A stretch of DNA of 64,000 bases from MFD04580-c1 sp963702995 (lineage in GTDB: Bacteria > Planctomycetota > Phycisphaerae > Tepidisphaerales > Tepidisphaeraceae): the NCBI GenBank assembly GCA_963702995.1, contig OY969783.1, forward strand, positions 3,038,001 through 3,102,000, given 5' to 3'. The notes under the pieces were generated by a model. That model ran no database searches, had not been told where the DNA came from, and saw only the letters and a list, made by a program, of their open reading frames with translations. Positions 51,866 through 61,554 of this stretch are shown piece after piece. How positions within the stretch are numbered: position 1 is the first letter of the stretch; every line of letters begins with the position of its first letter. The position numbers were made by a program, and so were the translations under genes.

Positions 51866-53662
51866 TTCGAGCTTTCGGCTGACTGCCGCCAGATAACCCA
51901 CCAGCTTGTTGATCTCCTCGCCCACCACGCCGCAGCGATCGAAGTCGGCCAGAATGCGGTCCAGCAGCTTCGGGTCTTTGAGCAGTTCCATCGCCGCCTT
52001 CCGCTCGGCGTCGGGCACGATCACTTCCTTTTGCTTGGGTTCCGTGGCTTGGCGGATGCACTTCTCCTGCAACTCCTCGACTTTCAAAAACACCTGCCCG
52101 AGATCGCGCTTGAGCAGGTTTTCATCCAGCCGCGTCTCGGCCTGGGCCTGGGAGATAAAACTCTGCCGGTGCTTGGCGTTGCACAGATCCAAACTGTCCA
52201 GGTGGAAGCTGTACTGTTCGCCGCTCTGCACCAATACGCGCAATTGAACGCGGAGCGTTTCAAAGGCCAGATTCTTGCCGACGCCGCGCACCCGCCACTG
52301 ACGCGGGCCGAAGTTGAAGAATGTCTCGTCGGCATCGGTGGCCGGCTTCGCCAGCGCATCCGTCGGCGAGGATGCCGCCAGCGGAGTGACAGTAGATGAT
52401 TTTTTCTCCTTAGCTGTTTCAGTTGGCACAACAACGGGAATGGCGGCTAAAGGTGAAGGGGATTCGACGGGTGGGGCCGGTGCTTTTTCTTTAGCTGCTT
52501 CATCGGACGTGGCAGTTGACGTGATGACGATTGGCCCATCCATCCCCGCGATCTCGGCCGGCGTTTCCAAAGCAATCGCCAGCGCAACCCGCGCGTCCTT
52601 GTTCATGCAGGCGACATCGTTGATGTCCTTCCCCGGCGGCAGCTTGGCCCGAACGACCGTGATGCCTTTGGCGACAAGCTGCGGCGCGAGCCTGGCGGCG
52701 GCGGGGTTGCCGGCATCGTCATTGTCATAGCAATTGACGATGCGCTTGGGCTTGATTTCCTCGATGAGCTGCCAGTGCGCGTTGGTAAAACCGTTGACGC
52801 CATAGCGCACGTGACGTTGCGGAATCCCGCACACCACAAGGTCAGCGCGTCGATGATGGACTCGCACAGCAATATCTCTTTCTGTCCGCCGCCGGCGCAG
52901 GGCCGTGGCGTTCCACACGGCCCGATGCTCACCGGGCAGGTAAAGATGCAGCGGCGTTCCTTCCCGCAGGTTCGGCGTGATCTTCCGCCCGTACATCTGC
53001 GCGACATTCCCATGCTCATCAAGGATGGGAAAGACCACGCAGCCATTGAGGTGTTCGTGGCCGCTTTCACGCAGGACGCCGAGCCGTTGCAACTGCGCCT
53101 CGAGCGCGTTGCCCGCCGCCGTCTTGGCCGGCGGAATGCGATACCCGAGCGTCCGGTTGGCATAACCAATCAGAAAAAGCTTGGTCGCTTCGGCGTTGAA
53201 GCAGCGACGTTCTTCCAGGTAACGCATCGCCTTGATGTCGTTGCAGAAAGTCTGGTGATAGAAGTCCATCACGTGCCGCAGCAGCACGTGGTCGGCCAGG
53301 TCCGTCGCATTCTCCACCAGCGCCGCGTGGGTCGTGCCCATCCGCGTTTTGATCATCGGCGCCGCCGGCGGCGCGACGCCCAACCGCTGGCGAAGAACTT
53401 CCGCCGCCTGGCGGAATGACACGCCTTCCTTCTTCATCACCAGTTGGATTGTGTCCCCGCCGCCGCACCCGGCCAGACAGTTCCACAGGTTTTTCGATGG
53501 CGTGACGCCGAAGCTCGGCGTGCGGTCGTCGTGGAAGGGACAGCACCCCATCAGGTTGTCCGGTCCCATGCGTTTAAGCTCGATCCCGTACTCCCGGCAC
53601 AGGTCTTCGACCTTCACCTGGCTCTTGATGCGCTGGAGTTCTTCGTCGGGAATCCGGGCCAT
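51611..53662 (-). CDS. Chimeric CHC2/Toprim primase with transposase tail and internal frameshift pair
   Basis: About 683 residues from the ATG at 53662 (GGAGG eight bases upstream; the frame is open to a TTG at 53677). The CHC2 zinc finger 'CCPFHDDRTPSF...NLWNCLAGCGGGD' and a primase body follow. In the Toprim area the translated frame reads 'ALRRRRTERDIAVRVHHRRADLVVCGIPQRHV', but the next frame gives 'GGQKEILLCESIIDALTLWCAGFRNVTCA', the expected motif with its catalytic Glu. The two switches (near 52895 and 52800) cancel out. The DxD region 'IVNCYDNDDAGN' is normal. The C-terminal 84 residues are transposase. Probably inactive, or two sequence errors. Confidence 0.75.
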   Translation of the reverse strand: MARIPDEELQRIKSQVKVEDLCREYGIELKRMGPDNLMGCCPFHDDRTPSFGVTPSKNLWNCLAGCGGGDTIQLVMKKEGVSFRQAAEVLRQRLGVAPPAAPMIKTRMGTTHAALVENATDLADHVLLRHVMDFYHQTFCNDIKAMRYLEERRCFNAEATKLFLIGYANRTLGYRIPPAKTAAGNALEAQLQRLGVLRESGHEHLNGCVVFPILDEHGNVAQMYGRKITPNLREGTPLHLYLPGEHRAVWNATALRRRRTERDIAVRVHHRRADLVVCGIPQRHVRYGVNGFTNAHWQLIEEIKPKRIVNCYDNDDAGNPAAARLAPQLVAKGITVVRAKLPPGKDINDVACMNKDARVALAIALETPAEIAGMDGPIVITSTATSDEAAKEKAPAPPVESPSPLAAIPVVVPTETAKEKKSSTVTPLAASSPTDALAKPATDADETFFNFGPRQWRVRGVGKNLAFETLRVQLRVLVQSGEQYSFHLDSLDLCNAKHRQSFISQAQAETRLDENLLKRDLGQVFLKVEELQEKCIRQATEPKQKEVIVPDAERKAAMELLKDPKLLDRILADFDRCGVVGEEINKLVGYLAAVSRKLERFHKTIKTECIRPGTPLSLDDARRLVGQYVTHYNAVRLHSAVGYVTPADMLAGRDKQIHADRDLKLNQARQERQKRREADRPAA

Positions 53663-53835
53663 GTCATGGGCCTCCAAATGGCAAAAATCCCTTGTTTTAC
53701 CGATGAAAAACCTGTCAAGGGGTCTTGCGTGGTTTTTTTTCAGTTAATGGACGGCAACGAGCGTCCGAAAGAATATACGTTACACGTTAGTCGTGCAAGC
53801 GACGCCACCACGGCAGCGCAGGAAGGAACATTAAG

Positions 53836-54222
53836 ATGGAATGCGTTATGCCACGCACGAAGCAGCCATCCCCGGCCAGCACCGGTTTCGGTGCCAGACT
53901 TGCCCAACTCCGTCAGGAGCGCGGCATCACCCAGGTCCAGTTAGCACAAGCCGCTGGCACCACGCAACGCGCCATCTCTTATTACGAGAACGAAGCCGGC
54001 TATCCCCCGGTCGATGCGATCATTCGCTTGGCCGACGCTTTGGGCGTCAGCGCCGACGAACTGCTGGGCGTGCGCAATGGCAAACACCGAACGGTTAAGA
54101 AGGAACAGCAAGACCCCCAAGACAAACGGTTGTGGAAGAAGTTCCGTCAGGTCGCAAGCTTGCCGGAGAAAGATCAGCGCACCGTCATCCGCCTCATCAA
54201 CTCGCTGGCGAGAACGTCATGA
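53836..54222 (+). CDS. XRE-family transcriptional regulator
   Basis: 128 residues. HTH at about 18-72: 'FGARLAQLRQERGITQVQLAQAAGTTQRAISYYENEAGYPPVDAIIRLADALGVSADELLG', followed by the 'LPEKDQRTVIRLINSL' tail. It is divergent from the primase chimera, with an AT-rich gap containing ACGTTACACGTTAGTCGTG, a loose dyad that may be its operator. A second ATG 12 bases on is an alternative start. Confidence 0.85.
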   Translation: MECVMPRTKQPSPASTGFGARLAQLRQERGITQVQLAQAAGTTQRAISYYENEAGYPPVDAIIRLADALGVSADELLGVRNGKHRTVKKEQQDPQDKRLWKKFRQVASLPEKDQRTVIRLINSLARTS

Positions 54223-54237
54223 GTGGTTTTATGTCGA

Positions 54238-54783
54238 TCATGATTCAGGCACGGGTGCCAAGTCGAACTCGTGCGGCGACTGTTCCGCGATAGTCAGTCG
54301 TTTCCCGGCATGGAAAAGGGCAAGGGCTTGGGGACCGACAAAACGCCCTTGTATCTTGCTAAAGGATTTTTTGAATGCTGAATTGAACTTTTTCATCAAT
54401 TCCAGCGAGATCGCGGAATCGGACGCAGTTCCGACAACTCCCTGCAAAACAATGTCTTCCCCCCACATTCCGGCTGGCGTGAGACTTACGGTATCCGGGT
54501 TGAAAAGCTGGTCCATGAGATACCTTTGTACTCCGCCAGCCCCCTTTATGCTCCTGACGGTAATTGGCGCCGTGGTCTTAGTGACCAAAAAAGCCTTACA
54601 AACACTGCCAGTTTCACGATCAGCAACTCCGAGATTCGGAATATCTGTCCCGTGTAAGAACGTCTCAAAGTCCTGGCTCAATTCATTGCCGGTGCGCACA
54701 TACTGCAATGGCTCATCGCGCTCGACAGCTTCAAGCACGAGAAGGATATCTTCTCTTATGGCAAAGAACTGTATTTGTTTCAT
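54238..54783 (-). CDS. Probable immunity protein of the RHS/HINT toxin
   Basis: 181 residues, soluble: 'MKQIQFFAIREDILLVLEAVERDEPLQYVRTG', 'HGTDIPNLGVADRETGSVCKAFLVTKT', 'DQLFNPDTVSLTPAGMWGEDIVLQGVVGTASDSAIS' and a C-terminal 'GPQALALFHAGKRLTIAEQSPHEFDL'. This is a recurrent family beside polymorphic toxins. It starts 12 bases after the toxin gene stop, the usual place of the cognate immunity gene, which must bind the toxin domain in the cytosol. No experiment-based function is known to me for this exact family. Confidence 0.65.
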   Translation of the reverse strand: MKQIQFFAIREDILLVLEAVERDEPLQYVRTGNELSQDFETFLHGTDIPNLGVADRETGSVCKAFLVTKTTAPITVRSIKGAGGVQRYLMDQLFNPDTVSLTPAGMWGEDIVLQGVVGTASDSAISLELMKKFNSAFKKSFSKIQGRFVGPQALALFHAGKRLTIAEQSPHEFDLAPVPES

Positions 54784-54795
54784 GACTCATATCCT

Positions 54796-55809
54796 TCACC
54801 GTTTCGGAATGAGTCTGAGTTCGTCGTTCGGGAAGGCCGCGCGGATTCTCGCGGCTGCCGCCGCTTCGGCAGGAGTCGGCGTGACGCCATCGGCGAGCGT
54901 ACTGATCGTCTGAATGCGGACTGTCTGCGTTCCGTTTGTTGCCGTAATATCGACGAAAGTCCCGCCCGTCGTTCCTGGCCCTGCCCCGGCAATGTACTCC
55001 TCCCCTGCTCTACCGGCACCGTTAATGACCTTGTATCCCTGACTTTCCAAGCCAGTTGCCAGCTCGTTATTGAGCGCCCGCGTGGCGGTGCTTCCCCATC
55101 GACCACCGGATTCGGAAAGGTATCGCTGCAAGAGCGGAGATTGTACTCCACTCTCTGCGGCATACCCGTCCAGCGGCACGCCGCGAACGCTGATGCCCGT
55201 CAGGCCGCAGTTCGCATTGTGCACCCACACCGGCGGCCCGGTCGAGTTGGCGGCCGACGCGAAGTAGGTGTGGCTGCCCTCGACGCGGAAGTTGTATACC
55301 TCAATGCCAAGCGGGTGCTCTTCACGGGTCGTTGACGCCACCGTCGCCGAAGCGCCGTCCAAAATCGTCACGCTTTGGCCCGACTTGAGCTTGCCCGCCT
55401 CGACCCAGCCTTGCCCCGGCACCCAGAACGGGTGGTTGTCCGTCGTTTGGAGCGTTTGCTCGCGACCTAAACCGGTGCGAACGGTGATCAGGCGCAGGTG
55501 GTCGGCCGTCCGGCGAAAGACCGCCTCCACCCGCCTCGGTCGAACCGGAGCGGCCGCGTCCCCTTCCTCCCGGGAGAGTACCCTGTCACCCGGTTGAACC
55601 TCTTCAATCGCACGGGTGACCAAGCCTGCCGCGTCTCGCGCGGCCGATGAGTCGATCACCGGCGTCGCCGCCTGTGCCGACGACGGCCCCACGCCAGCGG
55701 GAATCAGGCTTGAAACGAGGTACCCGCCGCAGCCGATCAGCAAGAGTGCCCAGCAGAGGCCGCCGAACGCACCTGCGCGGGCTGATGAAAATCGCTCGAA
55801 TCGCTTCAT
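54796..55809 (-). CDS. Membrane-anchored HINT-domain protein with C-terminal nuclease-like toxin
   Basis: 337 residues. N-terminal TM anchor or signal ('GLCWALLLIGCGGYLVSSLIP'), then a pretoxin-HINT body: 'TRAIEEVQPGDRVLSREEG', 'TTDNHPFWVPGQGWVEAGKLKSGQSVTI' (the block with TxxH) and the end motif 'YNFRVEGSHTYFASAANSTGPPVWVHN'. The nucleophilic Cys block that should open a HINT is absent here but present at the end of the upstream RHS protein. The last 110 residues ('ATGLESQGYKVINGAGRAGEEYIAG...GGTFVDITATNGTQTVRIQT') look like a restriction-endonuclease-fold toxin. The start has AGGAG six bases upstream, so it is translated separately, 15 bases after the RHS stop. Confidence 0.75.
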   Translation of the reverse strand: MKRFERFSSARAGAFGGLCWALLLIGCGGYLVSSLIPAGVGPSSAQAATPVIDSSAARDAAGLVTRAIEEVQPGDRVLSREEGDAAAPVRPRRVEAVFRRTADHLRLITVRTGLGREQTLQTTDNHPFWVPGQGWVEAGKLKSGQSVTILDGASATVASTTREEHPLGIEVYNFRVEGSHTYFASAANSTGPPVWVHNANCGLTGISVRGVPLDGYAAESGVQSPLLQRYLSESGGRWGSTATRALNNELATGLESQGYKVINGAGRAGEEYIAGAGPGTTGGTFVDITATNGTQTVRIQTISTLADGVTPTPAEAAAAARIRAAFPNDELRLIPKR

Positions 55810-55824
55810 GGTCGTCTCCTAAAA

Positions 55825-58800
55825 TTACCACTCAGGCGACACGCGCTCAAACCGGTTGGCACGCCGGCAGAGAACGGCCGGCGTACAGCGGCCGACCGCG
55901 TCGGCGTGCAGGGTGTAGGGGCATGACTGGGGGCTCGACGCCATCGGCATCGAATTCGACGCCTGGAAAGATTGAGCGGAATGGCGTCTCCTGCAGCCCC
56001 GCAGTCGCTTCCGCGCAATTAGGCCGAGCCCGCCCGAAATGGCGATGACCGCAAACCCACGTCGGACGGCGGCAGTTCGATACACCCGGGTATCTTCCGG
56101 GACAATACCCAGGTTCGTGGCCGTGGAAAGCTCGGCTCGCTGGACCGCAATTCGCGTCCCGGCAATGAAACAAGTGCTTTGTCCTACTCGTTCCAGAGCT
56201 GACTCGACCTCACCCCCGACCGCCGCAAACGAGCCGGAGGCGCTGCCGCTCCCAACGTCACCTCCGACGGACGCGAAAGCGCTTGAAGCGCTGCCGCTTC
56301 CGACCTCGCCCCCGACCACCGCGAGTTGGGAAGCGCCGCGACTGGCAAGCGAGCCGATCGCGCGGCCAGCGAGGCCTATACCGCCCCCGATGGCGGCGCC
56401 GACAGTGCCGCCGATCACCGCCTGGGTTGCGACGCCGGAGGCCGAGTCACCGGCCGCGTAGGCGTTGAAGCCACTCCCAGCGGCACCGCCTACCAACCCG
56501 CCAATGACGCCGCTGAGAATCGGGGCGGCCGCACCGCCGCTGACCGCCGTTGCGATCACGCCCAGAATGATCCCGCCGGCGAAGATAACCGCAGAGTCAA
56601 ACGCCGCTGCCCCGCTCCTCTGATAGTCCGTGGCATACGCGTTCCGCCCCGTGAGGTAGGCCATCGGGTCGGGCTGTAAAGCGCGGCCGTGGTACGGGTC
56701 GTACATTCCGTTGACGTTCTGGTACAAGCCAGCGGTCTGCAGCGTCGCCGTGGGCGTGTCTCCCGGGCCAGTGCCGCCCTCCACCAGGGTCCAGTCCATC
56801 GGCTGCCAACGCATCCCGTGATATCGGTACTGCCAGTCGTAATTGGTCGCCGGAACCACCGAAGTGACCGTGGGAAAGCCGTCCTGATTGTACCGGTATC
56901 GCTCAACGACGGTTCCGTCAATGGCGGCGATTGAGGTGACGCTCCCGTCGCGGTCGGACTGGGCGTAGAGGCGTTGGAAGGTGGCGCCGGTCCCTTTATC
57001 ACGCAGGATCAAAAGGCCGTCGGGGCTGCGAACATACTGGGCGAGCACCTGCCCGGTATCCGAGCCGCCGCGGCCGCTCAAGTCTTCGATGACCTGGTTT
57101 TGGTTGGCGTCGTAGATGTATCGCGTCGTCGCCTGGGTAACGCCGGAAGCATCGGTGACACGAAGCGCGATCGGGCGGCCCAGCGCGTCGTAATCATAGC
57201 GGCGGTTGGCATTGACCGAGTCGTTCCCGTTATTGACGGTCTTGACGGCCCGATTCCAAGCATCGTACGTGACGGCGGCCGACTGGGAGCCGCCCATGCT
57301 GACCGTCGTCGCGGCATCCGACGATGCGGACCCCAAGCCCCCGAAGTCGTTGTACGTCGATTCCGTGGGGTAGGCCGTGCCACCGTACTTGTTGCCGGTT
57401 TCGTCGAGCTTCCAGGTGACGGGCGTGCCGCCGCCCAGTTGGAAGGAGTTTTGGCGGTTTGAGGCGTCGTAGGCGTAGTGCTCTGAAAGCGTCGGGTCGA
57501 TCAGATTGGTTCTGTCGATCGCGCTGCTGTCAAAGTTATACGCGTAACGGAAATGATCGATACTGGCGCCTCCCTTCGCCCAGTTGACGTCGTTGACGCG
57601 ACCAAAGTTGTCCAGGCCGACCGAGACGCTGACGCCCTCTTGCGGACGTGTCCGGGAGATCATTGCCCCAACGCCAAGATATTGATACGACTCAAGCGTT
57701 GCGGCGGGCGTGCTGTCGGACAGCGACGAGACCTGAGTCGTCTGCGGGTCGCGGTTGTACGTAACCACCCGGCCGTCCGGGTAGGTAAGCGAGGAGAGGA
57801 GGCTGCCCGAGACGGCGTTAGAGTACCCGTAGCGAACGGTCGGGCTTGTTCCGGTCACCGGCCCGTTTGCTTCTTGGGACTCGCTGGTGAGCTGCCCGAA
57901 TCCGTTGTAGGTACGCTGTACCTGGTTGACCACCGCGCCATTTCCATTCAAACTCGTAAACGTCGAGGGCCGCCCGGCCGCATCGAACCCATACGAAAGA
58001 GTTCTAACATCGCCGTTGATGCTCAAGCTAGGAGAGACCGATTCACGCGTCAACCGCCCCAAGCCGTCATACGCGTAGGTGTGATCGGTCTGGTTCCGAT
58101 CTTTCCATTCGATTCGCTCGCCTGCCGCGTTGTAGTTGAAGTGCTCGACAGTCGCGGTGACGGTCGATTGGCTAAAGCCCGGGTATTGGACCGACCCGAG
58201 AAGATCGTTGGAATTGACAGCCGAACCTCCGCCGTCCGCTCCTATCCCCACGCCATAATTGTAGAACGTGTTGGCGGTGCGAGGATGGCCCGAATCGTCG
58301 TAAGCGGTGGTCGTAACCTGAGTGCGATGGTCCAATCCGTCATACCGGTAATCGGTCCGCCGATTGTACTCGTTATCATTGCTGTGATTCAGCGAATAGT
58401 TGTCGAGCGTGTACAGCGGCCGCCCAAGAGCATCATTTAAGCGTTTCTGCACGATGCCGCCCGGATCCGTTGACGTCTGTACCCATCCGCCGGCATCATA
58501 CGTGTAACGGCTGACGAGAAGCTTATCCGTGCTCGAGAAGGGCGGAAAGCTTGTGCGGGCGTAAGGCGCACCGCCATTCGTGCCCGCATCGACGGTTGCG
58601 ATAAGGCGATCAGCGCCATCGTAATAGTTGGCGGTGTAGGAGACCCTCTGGTTGCCATCCGGCTGGAGGTCAAACGTAGTGGTTCCAATGGGGTTCCCGT
58701 TCCCGTCGAAGGTCACCTCTTTCGAAGACAGCGACAGATTGTTCCGAGCGACGACCTCTGTGGAATCGCCTCGGCCCGCTCCGTCGTAGTGCGTCAAGGT

Positions 58801-59088
58801 GGCGATCCCCTGCGGGTTGACCGATTTGACCAAGTTCCCCCGCGAATCATACGACATGCTTTGCGTGAGCGCCGGCAGCGCTTCGACCGCGGCAACGCTC
58901 AAACTCCCCGCAAGACCGTTGTTCGGGTCGATGGAGTAGGTCCTGCTCTGATACGGACGCCCCCGGTCATCAAAGGCGGTCGATGAAGCGGCACGAAGGC
59001 TGCCGCCCTCTGTCGGGGGCAGGCCGTCCACAAACGAGCTGGGCGCAGTCTGAAGCCCTGTGCCGCTGAACGTTAACGAGGCAGTCAC
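55825..59088 (-). pseudogene. RHS/YD-repeat protein, C-terminal section with HINT start
   Basis: 1087 codons; the true frame reaches back to about 59210 ('YYDWRDRLVATWADQGDAAT'). It holds many YD repeats ('YDSRGNLVKSVNPQGIATLTHYDGAGRG', 'YDGLGRLTRES', 'YDALGRPIALRVTD') and the RHS core end 'YHGMRWQPMDWTLVEGG...NVNGMYDPYHGRALQPDPMAYL'. A Gly/Ala-rich hydrophobic stretch and three short repeats of 'VGGEVGSGSAS' follow. Then comes 'CFIAGTRIAV', the Cys block of a HINT, and a TM-like segment 'GFAVIAISGGLGLIARKRLR' before the stop. This large shell should carry the toxin; the rest of the HINT is in the next gene. Confidence 0.85.
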
Positions 59089-59182
59089 CTCACCCAGGTT
59101 GTCGAGCTCGCGCCAGACAAGAGGTTGTTGAGTTGCGGCATCTCCCTGGTCCGCCCACGTGGCAACCAGGCGATCGCGCCAA

Positions 59183-59959
59183 TCATAGTAGTTCGCGGTC
59201 GTGCGGGCCGGCGCCAGCCCCCACGGTTTGAACCGACTGGGTCAAAAGCCCGTCGCCGACTTGCCCGCCATCGTATTGGTTCGTCGTAATGCGAGTCAGG
59301 TTCCCATGCGCCGAGCCATCGGAACTCCATCCGCTGTCGTCGGTTCCGAGCCAGACTTCCGTCGGTCGATCCAGGCCATCATAGACAGTCCTGGTGACCG
59401 TTTTTACCGCGTCAACCGATCGGTCCGGCCGCCCGACGAGATCGTATGACGCCGTGCTAGTATGAAAGCCACCGCCCGGTACGTCAAAATATCGATCCGT
59501 TTCTACGACGCGGCCGGCGTAGTCAAGCTTTTGTACCGTCTTGGAGACGGTATACGATTGGTCCTTTGAATAGGTCGATGCGGTAATCGTCCCGGCGGCG
59601 AGATCGGTCGTGACGATCGTTCCAGGCGCCGCGGTCGAACCGGGCGCCGTGCCTTCGTCGATCGCCGGCGGAGTCATCACCGTCTTGAGCGAAGTGGACG
59701 TTTGGACATAGTCGTAGCTGGTCACGTGCCGATTCGCGTCCACAACCACTTTGGGCCGCCCGAGGCTGTCATAGGACGTATCCGTCGTCAGGTTGAGGTT
59801 ACCCTGATCCCGAATGGACGTGACGTGATAGCCGAACCCATCGCTGTAGACGACGTGATCTTTCGTCGTCCCGTCGCCTTCGAGAAGGTCCGTGACGCGA
59901 CCATAGGTGTCGTACGTCGTGGTCACGGGCTCCGGGGAATTCGTCCCCCCCTGACTCAC
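59183..59959 (-). pseudogene. RHS/YD-repeat protein, third section
   Basis: Same protein in another frame: 'TTYDTYGRVTDLLEGDGTTKDHVVYSDGFGYHVTSI', 'TDTSYDSLGRPKVVVDANRHVTSYDY', 'ASYDLVGRPDRSVDAVKTVTRTVYDGLDRPTEVWLG'. The true frame extends upstream to about 60050 ('DSQEIKTQYAYTAWNGDRPG'). At its end, near 59205, it must shift to the frame of the next section: 'TVGAGAGP' is followed by 'ARTTANYYDW' in the other frame. Start codons inside are not real starts. Confidence 0.8.
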
Positions 59960-59976
59960 CGGGACAAGGGGAGGTG

Positions 59977-61554
59977 TCAGGACGACAGTGCCGGGCCGAT
60001 CGCCGTTCCAGGCGGTATACGCGTACTGCGTCTTGATTTCCTGACTGTCGGGCCCGAGGCGCTCGTCCCCTTGAACTGGCTGACGAATTCGGGAACGACG
60101 ACGGTGACTCCATTCGCACTATGAGTCGTGTAGCTGACGTAGGACTGCTTGATCCAATCCTGTTGATCCAGGCCTTGTCCTTGTGAAATCGCTGTCAGCT
60201 CTACGTAGCCGGCATCAGGCGAATTGGCGGAGCCATACTGGAAATGATCGACCAAACCAGTGGCGTTATATATCAGTTGAAGGTTCGAGCTTTCGCTATT
60301 CACGAGGTCCGGATACGACGGCTGAATCAACGAGACTGCCGACGGCATCGCCATCAGGATGAGTCTTCCGGAGTAGTCAAACCGCTGGTAGGTAACCCAC
60401 TGGTTTCCATGGTCCGACTGTTGAACTGAGGTCGCCATCACCTCGCCGGCGTAGTTGCAGAAAGTCGTTGTCGCCGTCCCATCGGCGCGGGTGGCGACGA
60501 CGTAGTACTTCCAGTCATTCACCCCGGTCCTGCCGTTGAGCGGTTGCGTGCCGTCGGACGTGGGCGGAGCGTTGTAGCTGTAGTTGACAGTACCAACCGC
60601 TGAGAGGCTAGGGGAGAAGGCGCTCGTCGCGGTGGATGGCGCCGAGGACGCTCCGCGCCCCTGGACCGACTGCGATGCGACAGAGCCGTCGGCATTGTAG
60701 GAAAGCACGAAATCGGCGTACGGGGCAAGAGCGTCCTCGGTCATCGCGACAAGGCTTTGCCGACTGTTGGCGAACTGGGTGCGGGCAATCCCCGCGGTCC
60801 CGATCGCGAGAATGAGGTTTCCTGCTTGATAACGGTAGTACTGTTGCCCCACTACGGCACCGGTGGCGTCCGTGATTGTCGCGAATTTGAGATCCCCGTC
60901 GCCGCCCCAGGTGTCTCCGGTCGAATAATAGTCGTAGCTGACCGAACGGACGAGCCCGTCGCTGGCGCCGCCTGATCTCTCCAGCTTCACGCCGGTCAGA
61001 CGGTCCGGCGCATCAAGGTATGCTGGATTGAACGGTGCGTAAGTGTACGTCCAGGTTTCGGTCACACCTTGGCCGCTTCGCGTCACGGTATGCAGCTGAT
61101 AGTGCTGCCGGGTTGAGCCGGCGCCGGCGACGGTGTAGCTCGCCGTCGTTTCGTTGCCGGCGGCGTCGATGAACTTCATGAACCCGCCGAGCGGGGCCGG
61201 ATTGCTGTTGTCTTCGCCGAAACCATTGAACACGACGACATTCCCGGAGGCGTCGGCCATCCGGTACTCATTGTTCGCCGCGTCATAGTGAAGCGTGTCG
61301 GGCAGGTAGAACCGAGCCTTGAACATGGGGTTGGTCGAGCTCGTGTCGCTGCCGCCCGGGTTGAAATCGAAGTAGCGGGCGCCGCGGCCGCTTGCGATCT
61401 CGACGATCGTATCGCTTGCCTGGAGGATAGATGGCAATTCGCTGATCGACCAGCCGTTCCCGACCTGCGACGTAAGGCCGAAGCCGAGCCGGTTTGTCCA
61501 AGTCCGGGTGACGCCCCAAGGCTGGCCGAAGCCGCCCGAGGAAATGTCCGTCAC
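59977..61554 (-). pseudogene. RHS/YD-repeat protein, second section
   Basis: 525 codons that begin in mid-protein: 'DISSGGFGQPWGVTRTWTNRLGFG...GNGWSISELPSIL' is the typical opening of the YD/RHS region, followed by 'GRGARYFDFNPGG' and beta-rich repeats. The real frame continues upstream to about 61645 ('ATPSNAAGGDAANAFDGAVGLAGGYAATPAVT'), so the GTG at 61554 is not the start. At about 60050 a missing C in GGGCCCGAC separates it from the third section. Confidence 0.82.

Noticed and set aside
57553..58440. 295-codon plus-strand frame inside the RHS gene
   Set aside because: Antisense to YD repeats in the proven coding frame; repeat-derived and without a start signal.
61551..61554. ATGA-like coupling between two separate RHS-locus genes
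   Set aside because: The downstream frame continues upstream of that GTG with good similarity to RHS proteins, so the apparent overlap is a by-product of a frameshift near 61645.
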